Position numbers and translations under genes: made by a program. The notes beneath the pieces were generated by a model. The model did no database searches, was not told where the DNA came from, and saw nothing but the letters and a program-made list of their open reading frames with translations. Source: Epiperipatus broadwayi (taxonomy: Eukaryota; Onychophora; Udeonychophora; Euonychophora; Peripatidae). Taken from it: a stretch of 64,000 nt of DNA. The stretch is from contig JAQFVV010006221.1 of assembly GCA_028023455.1 (NCBI GenBank), forward strand, positions 5,065,011 to 5,129,010, written 5' to 3'. Of this stretch, positions 46,490-58,552 are shown piece after piece (the first letter of the stretch is position 1; every line of letters begins with the position of its first letter).

Positions 46490-49400
46490 ATATAAGCTTA
46501 TTAAATTAGATCATGTGATATGACTTGATTTTTTTACTGGAAATTGTTTAAAGTTTTAGATGTTGATTGCTTATGCATTTGATTAACCACCTTATAAGCA
46601 TTTATTATTATTATTATAGTTAATGAAGTATTTAATGCAAGAAAGAGGGGTTATTTATTATAGGAATTAGTATATTTTGTCAGGAAGATGCAGTTATTTT
46701 ATGTTAGTGTTTAGTATTGGTTTGAATGGTTTCCTAATCCCTTATTCATTGATACCTATCCCTTTATTAACATTAATAGCCATCTCAATTATATTTAGTC
46801 AAGATAATTTAATATTTATATCACAATGTATGTGCATGAGAGTATATCTGTATTATGTTTCATTTCATTTTCATCTTTTAATAACAGCAAACAATAGTAC
46901 ATTTACAATAAAAACATTTAAATTACAGTAATTATCTTTAATAATTTAACAAATATATATATATATATTATTTTCCAATGATTAATGGATATTTGAATCA
47001 GTGGTTTATTTTATAAATTAAATAAATTATTATTTTTGTTTAACAGTTAATTAATATTCATTCATTTCAAGTTTGTAAAAGATATTTTTATTGTTATTAT
47101 TATTTGTCTTGATTTAATTGTAAAAATCAGAATGATTTTTTTTTAAAGAAAAGATTTCTTGCATATGTAATGAGCTTAAGTAAAAAAAGGTGGGAGTTAA
47201 CCTTTTGAAGGGAAATGACCTTTTTGATGGGGGGGGGAGATATCTATTTAACAGATAGTTTTCATTAAAAATTGCTCATTATAGTTGATAATTGCAGCCA
47301 GTATATTACTCTTCCCTGCTATAACAAATATATATTTCTTCCTGAAGTTAAATTAATTTTAAAAAGCATTGGAGTAAACTTCTGGAAAAGTCATAGGAAA
47401 TTCATTACGGAAAGGTCTTCAATTGGAATGCAAGGCTAGAATTTAAGAAGGTATATCAGTTTTTCATTTCTTTCCCTAATTTAAACGTTTGAGTTAACCA
47501 TCTCATACTTATTACTATTTAAAAATGTATATCAATAATATTAAGCTTGAATTACTTTATTTACTTATCATTAAGAAGGAAAATAAAATGCATGAACTTT
47601 ATAATTATCTAACTAATCTACATGTGTCATATAATATCTCTTGGAAATGTGTGCAGAACAGTTTTACATAATTTATTTTAATTTTTCACTATATTTTATG
47701 TCTTGCTTTTATAAAAGTTAAATATAAAATTTAAAGAATATGTGTATTTTGATATATCATGCCATACTTAAATTTATCACGGAGAAATGACAGTATTTAT
47801 TTATTGAGTATTCCTAAAAATGATGTGTATTTTTATGAAAGAAATAAAATGTGAATTACTCCAAATAACCAAAGAATACTACTCATTAAATATGTACTTA
47901 AATCGGATGGAAGGACGGGAATGTGGTGTATTTCTTTTTCTCTTCGATACGGAGGCATTTAGAAAATAAATTATTACTAGTTGTGGAATTACCAATGGAT
48001 TATGATGTATTAATTTGCAATATTTAAAAATAAACTGTATGTATACTAGATTATAAAATGTCGGAAAAACAAATGCTATTTAAGAAATTTATTAAGAATA
48101 ATTGCTTGCTAATTTAAAACTACTACAGAGTGAATTAAATAATTCTTGTACAACTGTAGCTAAAAATGTCTTTCATATTTCCATCATAATAAAGATTGAT
48201 TACTTATATGTGATGTAGTAAGCTCAAATAGTTACACTACGGACATTGGGGATGCAAGATCAAATTTAAGTTATGATTATTTTTTTGTTATCCTACAGAA
48301 ATTCATTTTATGTTCGAATTCAGTTTGGAATCTATTCCCGTATCATTTAAGAAACTTGAAGGAGGACCTTGCAAGTGAACTTTTTATTTTAAGTCAAAGA
48401 ACAAATGACTTTTCTTTCTTTCTTTCTTTCTTTTTATTACTTGTTGTCATCAATGTATATGATAGATAGATAGACATATTTATTATTATGTTTTGTTTAT
48501 AATTTTGGTGCTATTATGAGCTCCTAGATCGTCTCGGAAATCATATTCACGAATGGTGGATATGCTGGTAAAAAAAAATATTGATTTTATTCAAATATGT
48601 TTTATTTTTCTTTTATGAAGGTAAAGGAAAGAAATATGTTTTTTTTATTATATTGTTAGAGAGAGGTTTACATTTATTTTGTATATTTTCTTATCTCAAA
48701 GTGAGAATTTTGGCTTTTAAATCAATGAACATATAATGGAAATAGTCTGCTAGAGATGGTAAAGAAATCTCATTTGTAATAATTATAACTATTAAATTTT
48801 AAAAACAATTTAAAGTCTATTCTGAATTAAAAGTTATACCTTAATGTATTATTTAATTACCATGTTGCTTGCATAGTATATAACTTTGAATTAATTTTTT
48901 TTGTATATTCTTATTCATGCGTGTGTATATCTATTTTGCGCAATTATAACATTTGTTTAATAAAAGTTCAGTTTGTGAATATTTTATGTATAAATTTCGG
49001 ATGCTGTCGTACTCTAAAGAATTGAACAGATTAGTAGGTTATCTGTACATATTTATCTGCCAGCATGTATATATAATGTTAGATATGTAGAAGAGCTTTT
49101 GGGAATGGAAATTACTCTGAATGCATTCTAGGTTTGTAGGGATAAGAGATTTTGCCTAAGTAGTATATTTTAATAATTTTCCATGAGTAGAGCCTATTTT
49201 ATATTGTATGCATATTATGAATGATAGTTTTTGAAGTTTAGTGATGTTTTCTTATGGTCCTGGTGATGAGGAAAAATACCACACCAGTAGTATATTTCAG
49301 AATTAGATGAGTTATTGTAGAAGTGTAAGTAAAGAGTTTATTTGCTCATGTGAATTTCCCTTGGAACGTATAGTTTATATAATCATGAAAATATAGCTCT

Positions 49401-50035
49401 GTGTTATTTAAAATGTGGTCAGATAAATAGTTAAATTAAATTCTTGATATAATAATAGTGTCTTATTTTGTCGGCTGGTTTATGACATTGTCCGAAATGA
49501 AGTAATTGTTTAATATTTTCTTAATGAATGGATAGTGTGTAGAAAAGATTGTTTTCTATTATTGTTGCTTGGACACACACGTAACATAAACAATATTGCG
49601 AATATAAAAGTATTGTACCGGTCGAAATCCACCACCACCGCAAGTCAAATCGGATTCAAACTCAGCTGAACCAAAACTGAATTCAAACCCAACTTAACAG
49701 CTCAGATAGCAGAAATCGACGGCACAGTGCTATGCGCCAAGAACTAGCTCAACGGTTGGTGAGGACTAGAGATTCCTGAGTAACACTCATATCTAAGAAT
49801 TTATATACTTTGAATAATCTTATAAATCGAATCATATGTATGTTCGGGTTGCCAACACAGACAGCGAGTATTAACATTTAAATAATTATCAAAAGAATGA
49901 TGAACTAAGAAACCAAGTATGTTAGAAAATATTTAATACTAATAATAATTTTTTTTTCAATAAAATATAAATAGCATTAGTTACCTTAGTCTTTAAAACA
50001 TTTATAAATATAATCAGAGTAGTCCTTATCATATC
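46490..50035. other. No gene; AT-rich with a TTTC microsatellite
   Basis: (TTTC)n at 48411-48433 and (TA)n at 46951-46966. A G-run at 47229-47236. The 84-codon ORF at 46677-46931 is low-complexity hydrophobic. A GC-richer patch at 49615-49760 is unassigned. Confidence 0.4.
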
Positions 50036-50039
50036 CAAT

Positions 50040-51000
50040 GGAAATTACCAATATTGGAATTCTATGTCTATGCCCCCAACAAAAAATATAAAGGTGATAA
50101 AGGTATTTATTTAGAACAAATGATTTTCTAATTTTATTACTGGAATATGAGATTTATCTTCACATTCGAAATCTATTCATGAAGACAAAAGTATTTTAAG
50201 GGTAACTTTAATCTTTATTTGAAAACTATTTAATTAAACATATTTGAGAATTGTCGACTTTAATTTAAACACTTCATCACTAATTACAGACGGAGCTTTT
50301 ACCGACAAAACAACGTTTGCGAATTACAAGAAAGTCAAATTTAAAGATGATGTAGTCATGATAATCTTATTATTGAAGTCTTACCTTTGATAATGAATCG
50401 GAAAGGAATACTTTCTTCCTGGAAAAATTTAAATAAGAGAAGAACAAACTAACGACAAGATGGTACGAAGTTGGAGAGTTGTATCAAAATAAAACCCATG
50501 TAGAAGCTTACGGATATTGACAATTAATTAAAGCAAACGACTTTAAGAAAACTATTTGAAAGTATTGGAAATTTTAACTCCTTAATATGCCCTTCTAATT
50601 TAATATAAATACAAAGGGAATTAAAATCTTTAACCCTTTATCGACCCTTTTGCAATAAGACATTAGATATTTTGCAAATAAATATAGTGGAACAAGAAAA
50701 TCATTTAAATAAATATATATAATACATAACTAGATAGACTGGGGAAGGAAAAATTGAGTAATAATTTATTATTAGCTAAATTAAAAATAGTAAACTGTAA
50801 TATTTTCTTTCGACTATGATTAATAGAACTTACAATTTAGTTCTAATGGGAGAATTATATTTGAAATTAATTATATTATTCTAGGCAAATGGAATCAAGG
50901 AGCTCATCGAAGTCGAAAGATTATGATAAATTTTTAAATACGACATTAAAAAAACACACTAACATATATATATTAAACGAACCGCCAGGTAAGAAAAGAA
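50040..51000 (+). pseudogene. Possible L1-like LINE endonuclease/linker remnant
   Basis: In one frame from about 50055 the sequence reads FYVYAPNKKYKGDKGIYLEQ, resembling the vYAPn segment of LINE endonucleases, and about 100 bp later NFNLYLKT, resembling GDFN. Further on are SSWKNLNKRRTNDKMV and IQRELKSLT, helix-like linker pieces. Stops are frequent. Recognition is by pattern only. Confidence 0.35.
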
Positions 51001-52817
51001 AAGTTTAAAGACTAGAGATTTAAAGAATTACGTTATATATTTACAGTAGCATTTTAGAAATAAAGGGTGTTACAAAGATTTTACATTAAAGAATAAAAGA
51101 GCTCTTAATAAGGAGGAGGAAAATAAAGTCAACTGCCAAAAGTTAACGTTCATTATAGAAACATATATTACCCCTTCCGTTCCTTAAGCACACCCCAGTT
51201 GTAAAACGAGGCACATTTGTGATTATTGGAATGATTTAGTAGCTTTTAATACAGAATGATGACCGAAAAGGAAGCTCCAGTGATGATTTCTCGGGACTTT
51301 AGGAACCGTAGCCGATTCCTGATGTTTTAGCCGACTATCATGATGAAATACAATTATTATACGCACAGAGTTCACTGCACTACTCTACAACAAGCTTGAT
51401 CTTTCTTTTTCTGACTTTTCAGGGCTATATATTGTCCAGATGCCTTAAGGCTAGCGCCATTTTATTATCAATTAGTTGTTTTCCAATACATTCCTTCGGT
51501 AAGGCTTTCAAACTAATTATTGAATTCCTTTCCTAATTAGACTAATTTTTTAATTCTTTCCCAATTAGAAAATGAATTCTTAAAATCTGAAATGATTCTA
51601 ATTAGAAATTGAATTCTTATCTTTTTTAATTAATAAAACTTTACTGTTGTTTTTGAGAATTTGAAAGCCCAGGAAGGAAGTAGCTTTAATCGCAAACTTT
51701 AACAAATTATTTAAAAGACAAAAAAACAAGATTCCGACGCAAGAAACTTCAAAATTATATATATTTAAATATTTACAAATATATACGCACAACCACGCAA
51801 TTGAAATATAAAATTCAGAATATTTTATCATGAATTTATTAAGAGAATTGCTCAATTTTAAACTGAAACTAATTGATTTTAATACACATTTGAAATAAAT
51901 TATTCATTATGGAAATTAGCGTGGATTGAACGTATAAAGCCCCATTCATCGGAAATTTAAGGTTAGTATTAGGGTAATAACAAAGCGGACGAACCGACAC
52001 CTCGAAGAGTTATTGGAATTAAAATGGGAAATAAATGTTTTAAAACACATTATATTCATTTAATATAAAGTTATAAATCATCAAATCATCAGAATGAAAA
52101 TGATTTTATTACTATGCTTGAAAGTTGTATGTAATTAAAAAATAATTATTTAATTAGTTAGAGAAAGTTGGTTTGTTGATGGCCAAATTTTATTAATCAA
52201 TAGTATATCCTCTCAAAAATATTTATTGTGCCAATAATATATTATTTAGTTAATGTTATGTTTAGATGAAACGCTTAAGTAAAAAAACAGGTATTCAAAG
52301 TCAGAATATTCAAGTTTTGTTGTTAATTTGCTTTAAAAAAAGGTCTGAATAGGGAATAATGTAATATAATAGGGATAATCCCAAACTGATGTCCAAGGTT
52401 TGTTTGAGAATTAAAAATCATTAAGACAAATAGTGTTATTGTAAAATAATTATGTTAAATTAAATTTTCAGTGTAATAAATGATTTGTTTTATTTGTTTA
52501 AAATCTTAAAAACTGTGTCTTGAGTTATTCTTGTATACATTCATGTTTCAATTTCCGCATTTCCACATTTCATACACCTATTATAAAATAGATATATTAT
52601 TTTATAGTTATAATATCAAATTTGCTGTTGTCTGACAATATTGTTTCCTCAATCCAAACATTATAAGAAACGTTGCCACTTGATAAACGTATAAGAAAGG
52701 TTACCTAGTTAATGTATTTGTTAGATGATGATGTGAGATTAAAATACCCTATTTCTGTCATTATCTAATTGTTAAACACAGTAAAGCATTTAGTCAGTTT
52801 ACCTCATTACATTTTAT
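51001..52817. other. No recognisable feature
   Basis: AT-rich. An 85-codon ORF on the minus strand at 51598-51855 is hydrophobic and low-complexity. Confidence 0.4.
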
Positions 52818-52832
52818 TATAAGTTAGAATTA

Positions 52833-53053
52833 AGCAATTATTTTATCTAGCGACGTGTCTATATTTGTATTACATTCAGATATCAGCCTTTTTAAGCTAA
52901 TTGAGCACGCGCCTATTGAGAGTGTTAAATAAATGAATACTTTATTCCTGCATAAATACTATATCTTGGACTGGGGAGGAAAGTATTCATTTATTTAACA
53001 CTCTCAATAGGCGCATGCTCAATTAGCTTGAAAAGGCTAATATCTGAATGTAA
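52833..53053. mobile_element. Family E foldback retroposon with 15-bp TSD
   Basis: Near-perfect arms of about 74 bp: attcagatatcagcc...gctaattgagcacgcgcctattgagagtg (52881-52943 region) and the inverse to 53053. It is bounded by the exact repeat tataagttagaatta (52818-52832 and 53054-53068). The left arm extends about 35 bp further (agcaattattttatctagcgacgtgtc) than the right, so one side is truncated. On the minus strand it reads ACACGTCGC-UAGAUAAAAUAAUUGC, reminiscent of Penelope ends, but no hammerhead core is complete. No protein. Confidence 0.8.
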
Positions 53054-53068
53054 TATAAGTTAGAATTA

Positions 53069-55617
53069 TAAATTATGGGCCAATGTATTTTCTTTAATTC
53101 AACTGTGTTTTGAAATTCCCTGAGATCTTATTGTATATTCCTTGATTGGTATTAAGGTAGCTGTTTAGATGATGATATGCCAAGTCATAGAATTGTTTGT
53201 GATATAATTATACCAAGCTGATATATGTTATACTTGGATGAAGGAAGAAATTAAGTTGAAAGGATATTTTAATAGGCTGTACCAATAAACATTGTGATTC
53301 TTTATCATGCAGTTAATTAACAAAAAAGATTTACATTATACTTAATGTTTTATAATATTTCTTCCTTTGTTTACTTATAATAATGTATCTTATGAACTTC
53401 CTATAACCTCCCACTGAGCTGAGCTGAATGTAGTCATAGATAAAGAGTCTCAGTAATAATTTAGTATCCGATATATTGTTATATTGTTCTATTTATTAAC
53501 AGAACTGGCGCAATATAAAAATTTAATGAAGCCATTAGAGAAGAAGATAATTATTCAATTTAGTATACTTATTTTGACTTATTGAATATTATTTAATAGA
53601 CTTACCAAACTTAAAAAAAAGATATATGAATTATGTCAAAGTTGTATGTTATTAATTAAATATTGCTCTGAAGGGATACTTTTAAAATTCATTAGTGGTA
53701 AGAAATCTACAATCAAATATTTTAGAAATGCAATATAATCTTAATGACCATAGTGTTTCTAAGGTTACTTTTTCTTATTAATTTCAATTTTTTTATAAAA
53801 ATCAATTAATTGCTAAAAACACTCAGCTTTTGAACCCCATCCACTATAGACCTGTTGATTAATAAATCTAAAGATAAATTTCCCACTAAGCACACATCCC
53901 ATACCATTTATAAGATTTCTTGCAATCATACTAGCTGCAATGCTATTTGCTTCAGATAATCATGTGCCTGTGCCAACTTTGCAACAAGATTGTCCCAACA
54001 CCAATACTTTTAAAGAAGAACTATAAACAATCCAGACCTCAAATCCATATTTCTAGAGCATGAAAAACTCAGCTACACATTTGGTCCTATATTGGCTAGC
54101 GTTGTATGTATAGAAAAGAATGATTCTAAATGCAAGATAAGGAAGCTTGGCATACCACCAACAATGCTCACTCAATAAATAAAAAGGAATCCTGTTTCAT
54201 CCTCTCTAACAAATGGGCATATAACTCATTTGTATATATTTACATAAAATTTACATTATATCTTATAGCCACAACCTTCTCATCCACTAGTCATTGCTAT
54301 GAGTATGATATCAAGATTAAGATATTGAAAGCTGATCAGAATAAGATAATAAAACGTTTATTCTTATGCTTTTCTTACTCAGTGTTCCTAGCACTTATAT
54401 GAATTGCAATTGTATAAGAAAGGTTACCATCTTATATAAAAATCACTTAATCTTTTTTTTTCATTGAATTTGTTATATTGCTGATGAACAAATATTTTTA
54501 GCAATATTATATTAGTAGTAAAAGTTATGTAGAAATAAAACTATATATCCAATTTTTATGATTATACTAAATCTTATTTAGCAATCAGTTTTATTTGTTT
54601 ACTTAAAAAGAAGCAAAGATTAGAGGAAGTAACGATTCCTCTTTTTGTGAGACTAGATCTCTATGTAATGGTGAAAAAATGTAGAAACTGCAAATTATTC
54701 AGTTAGATTTCAACTGATCAATTAATCATATTACAGATTGATTATCAATCTCACAATCTATAATAATGTCTCATTCACTGAATCTCCCACTAAAGCTTTA
54801 CAAAACATTAACCATCACAAACTCTAGATTCAAAAAACAGAAGAAGCAGCTATAGAAGTTCCAAATAAAACTAATAGATTTACATTCCAATAGCTAAAAA
54901 AGATTGTTTAGACCATTAAGGTGAGACAATAAACAAGTTAGGGTCCTGATTTAGTTTGAGTTCAGTGTCATTTTGAATTCTAAGGTACCAACTAAAACCA
55001 CCATTGACACTTCCAAGTGATAAATGACATTGAATAATCCACATGGGGTTGCTGGGATGTGTTAGCAATGGTTTTGGCTGGTCTTTAGATTTCAAAATGA
55101 CTGTGAGCATCAACTAAATATTAGTACCCAAGTTACAATAACTTAAATTGATGCCAGTAATACTAAAAAACCTTAATGATTATTTAAATGCAAAGTATAT
55201 TTCCTAAGAATCAGATCCTCTACATAAGTTTTAAATTAGATATTGTCATGTTTGAATAAATATGTACATTACAATTCAATAATTATAAGTCTTTTAGTAC
55301 TCCAGAAAAAGTAAGGAAAATATATTAGAGGAATATATATATTTTTAGATTACTAACTGATAAGAGTAAAATTAATAAATGTTTGGGTAAAGTAATTTAA
55401 GAAAAGTGAACTTTATATAATTAGGTCAGATAGAAAGTTAAACGGTTTAATTAATGTTTAATTATTCATAGGATTTAACAATAAAAAATATTTACGTAAT
55501 ATATGATAAGAGAATACAATAGAAATGGAAACGATTAATTAAAAACATCAAGAGGAAAACAGGAACTTGGGATTGCTGGTGGCCAAATTGCATGGATAAA
55601 TAGCATGTGCAGCAAAG
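53069..55617. other. No recognisable feature
   Basis: AT-rich. The 90-codon ORF at 54130-54402 and the 65-codon minus ORF at 54916-55113 have no motif I recognise. Confidence 0.4.
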
Positions 55618-55628
55618 CAGTGGATTTA

Positions 55629-55922
55629 AACAGGCAAAACTCTCCATATAGTAGTGTCACTCAGTGTAACCCAGAGTAACCAATGGATCCAGAAGGCTTG
55701 TGCATAAAATTCCTATCTAGTGCCTACTCATCCAATATCCCCAGATTAGTTTCTGGCTTGTGGCCTTCATCAGTGAGGAGCCTTAGATCTGAGAGACTGC
55801 ACCTAGATCTTAGGATCTAAAGCAACCCTCCAGGTTACACTGAGTGGCCCTACTGTATGGATAGTTTTGCTTGTTTTAATACCTGTTATGAGCAAGCATA
55901 AGAATGGTGATCATGTGGCATC
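55629..55922. mobile_element. Family A foldback retroposon with 11-bp TSD and ribozyme
   Basis: Starts aacaggcaaaactctccata (left outer arm absent), carries a hammerhead on the minus strand at its left centre, and ends with the inner arm gtatggatagttttgc then the outer arm gttatgagcaagcataagaatggtgatcatgtggcatc. Bounded by the exact repeat cagtggattta (55618-55628 and 55923-55933). Its missing arm is the opposite one from the 24.7-kb copy. Confidence 0.85.
55738..55779 (-). ncRNA. Hammerhead ribozyme, core intact (family A)
   Basis: Minus strand: stem I UCCUCA (55779-55774), CUGAUGA (55773-55767), stem II A-GGC-CACAA-GCC-A, GAA (55753-55751), stem III ACUAAU, C at 55744, stem I' UGGGGA (55743-55738). 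Stem I pairs over 6 bp with one G.U. Stem II has three good pairs flanked by an A.A mismatch at its base, unusual for hammerheads. Core otherwise complete. Confidence 0.75.
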
Positions 55923-55933
55923 CAGTGGATTTA

Positions 55934-56750
55934 CTAAGTGACTGTTGGTGGAAGATTTTAAGAACAGTAGCTGAAAAAAGCTTAAGTGATAGGGCAGCAC
56001 TCTAGTGTGGAGCCAGTGTGATTGTCAGCAGTAGCTGAACAAAGAAAAAGAACTCCATTAGTTTGAGGAACTGGGGTCAAAGGAAACTGTTCAGAAAGCA
56101 GAAATCTGTTATGAGCATCATGGGAATTAAACCATAAGTGAATATACTGTGTTGAAATGCATCAATAACTTTTGTGAGTTATAATGTTTCATCATTATCC
56201 AGTTGTTATCTAAATTTCATTCATCGATTTATTTGTTAGGATTCTGAGTGCCTGCATTCTAATACACAACAGATATCAATGGCCAAAATGAAAATAATTA
56301 CATCTGTCAATAGAATTGCTTAAAACAATACTGATAATGGAAGAAATCAACAAAAGATCAGTTTGTGCTTAAAGAATCATTAAATTTTTTTTATATAAAT
56401 AAACATATGGGCCATTGCAATAGATATTACTAGCAAACAAGCAGAATAAAAACTTTCACAATCATTTCCAAGAAGACTGTTAAAAACAGCATTCAATGCA
56501 TTTAGTCATCCGCAGCCTACCGTCATCAAAATCAAGACCGGCTCATGCTAAATATGTACACACATTATATATATATATTAATTTTTAAAGTTACATCTCC
56601 AACTTTTACATTTATTAATACTTAATTATTTTAAAGTTACAAAACATCACGCAATACCAGCTTACACCATACTTATCAATAACCAATTCCATTTCTTTTA
56701 CTTTAGTTCTGCCACCTAGTGTAAATTTGAGTAATCAATAGATATTAGAA
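55934..56750. other. No recognisable feature
   Basis: AT-rich. No signal. Confidence 0.4.
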
Positions 56751-56756
56751 AGTATT

Positions 56757-56975
56757 ATAAATAAATACATAAACTTATTATTTCTTTCCAAAATTTTTAA
56801 CTTATGAACATATTTACAAATCCGCATAATATACAACTGCCAACGTTTAATGGTGTAAAAAACAGTTGAACGTTGGAAGGTGTATAATATGTGGATTTAC
56901 ATATATGTTCATAAGTTAATATATGAAAATAAAGTTTTTGGAAAGAAATAAGAAGTTATGTATTTATTTGTAATA
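56757..56975. repeat. Foldback element, family unresolved
   Basis: Arms aaataaatacataaactt...atttctttccaaaa...aacttatgaacatat...gcataatataca...aacgtt and the inverse, about 90 bp with mismatches, around a small centre (taatggtgtaaaaaacagttg). No complete ribozyme core. The right arm reads gaaaataaag, a polyadenylation-like motif. No TSD found. Confidence 0.65.
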
Positions 56976-57044
56976 TTGGAGAACATATATATTTTAAAAG
57001 AAAAAAGTGGTGTTTTAATTTGTCTTTATATAATGATAATATAA

Positions 57045-57070
57045 TAGTGTAATATATATATATATATATT
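57045..57070. repeat. (TA)n microsatellite
   Basis: Alternating TA run within an AT-rich non-coding stretch. Confidence 0.8.
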
Positions 57071-58030
57071 GTGCCCTTTTCTATAGGTCAGTAATAGTCA
57101 ATCACAGTCAATTACTAAAAAATTTTAAATTTTAGGATGTGTTCTTTTAATCTGTTAATTATATTAAGTTAATTATGTTATAAAGTACAATTTGAAGCTA
57201 AAGAAAATATGTAGTGTATAAAATTATAGCAAATCATTTAAAAAAATAGTTATGTAAAGCTTTAAATATTGTTGCATATGGTTGTAAAAGCTGGCCATAT
57301 TAAATAACTCAGCTATAAATAGTTAAAAGTATATTTAATAAATTCGATTTTAATAGTTTAAAACTGATAAATTAAATAAATGTTATATTTAAAATCATAA
57401 ACTATAATAATTATAATTAATGTCATATATTTTTTAAAAATAAACTTTATGATGGTGAAAATTGTATTTGATTCTATATTTTAAATTATTTTTCCAAATT
57501 TTTATAATTATTTTATATAATATAATAAAGTGTAGCAATTTTATTAATTTAGACAGAGAAATAGATTGAAAATCGTCTGTCTCAATTTTATATTAATCAT
57601 GTGACTTATAATGCATACTTTCACACACACTGCTTGTTTGAATTAATAATAAAGTTTGAAATATTTTAAAGTTATATTATAGAGTTGGATATAATTATTT
57701 ACCTATCATAAGGCTAATAATAAATATTAAGTTAACTGTTGTTATTACATGTTTAAACAATGCAATAAAGACGAGTACAGTTAATAAAAAATGAAATATT
57801 TTGTTAAATAAAAAATAGATAAATTGAATATTAAGAATGGAATAAATATTAAAATGTTATTTTAAAAGTTATTTTAAATGATTAAATAATTTAAATAAAG
57901 TAATAATTGATTTAAAAGTGGTATTTTAAGTAATATTTTATAAATTAATTACGTCATAATTTTTTATTTTTAGAATTTAATTTTGTAAAACGGAATTATG
58001 TAAATTTGTTTTCAAACTAAAAGTAAGAAG

Positions 58031-58068
58031 TGACCAATCAAATGGCGTATTTTTTGGACTATAAATAT
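58031..58068 (+). promoter_or_regulatory. Candidate Pol II promoter motifs (CCAAT and TATA)
   Basis: gaccaatcaaatgg at 58031 and ctataaatatga at 58059 lie about 27 bp apart on the plus strand. No gene follows that I recognise, and the region just downstream (58080-58160) is unassigned. It may belong to an old LTR or be chance. Confidence 0.25.
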
Positions 58069-58552
58069 GAATTGCATGGGGGGTATCAGAAGAGATTAAT
58101 AATGGATTGAAACCAGAGAAAGGTATTTAGCAGCTATCAAAGAGATAGTACTTTTAAATTTTTATTTTAGTCAATTTTTTAATACTTTCTTATACTTTTA
58201 TATACTTTAAAAAGAGAGTTTTAAAATCAAATATATTTGGGAACTTCGTGAAAATGATTGGCTAATTTTAAGTATACTTACCAGGATTATTTTATCTAAA
58301 ATTTAATCTAAACTTCACAATGAAAAGATGGATATACTGTAGAATAAAATGCATGTAAATTCTAATAGTGTAAAAATGTTTTTGGAATATTTTGATAAAG
58401 CTTTATTAATGCATAACTGGAGAACTGTTCTGGTACAAAAATAATTGGGACATTATGCTGGAAGCTTAAATGGAAAGTTATTTGCCGGCTAAAAAAAATT
58501 TGTTTTTCATTATTTATAAGCTTATCCAGGAGTTTTAAAAAGAATAAGATAC

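Noticed and set aside
58031-58068. Promoter of a host gene
   Set aside because: CCAAT and TATA motifs are present, but no downstream exon is recognisable; kept only as a low-confidence site.
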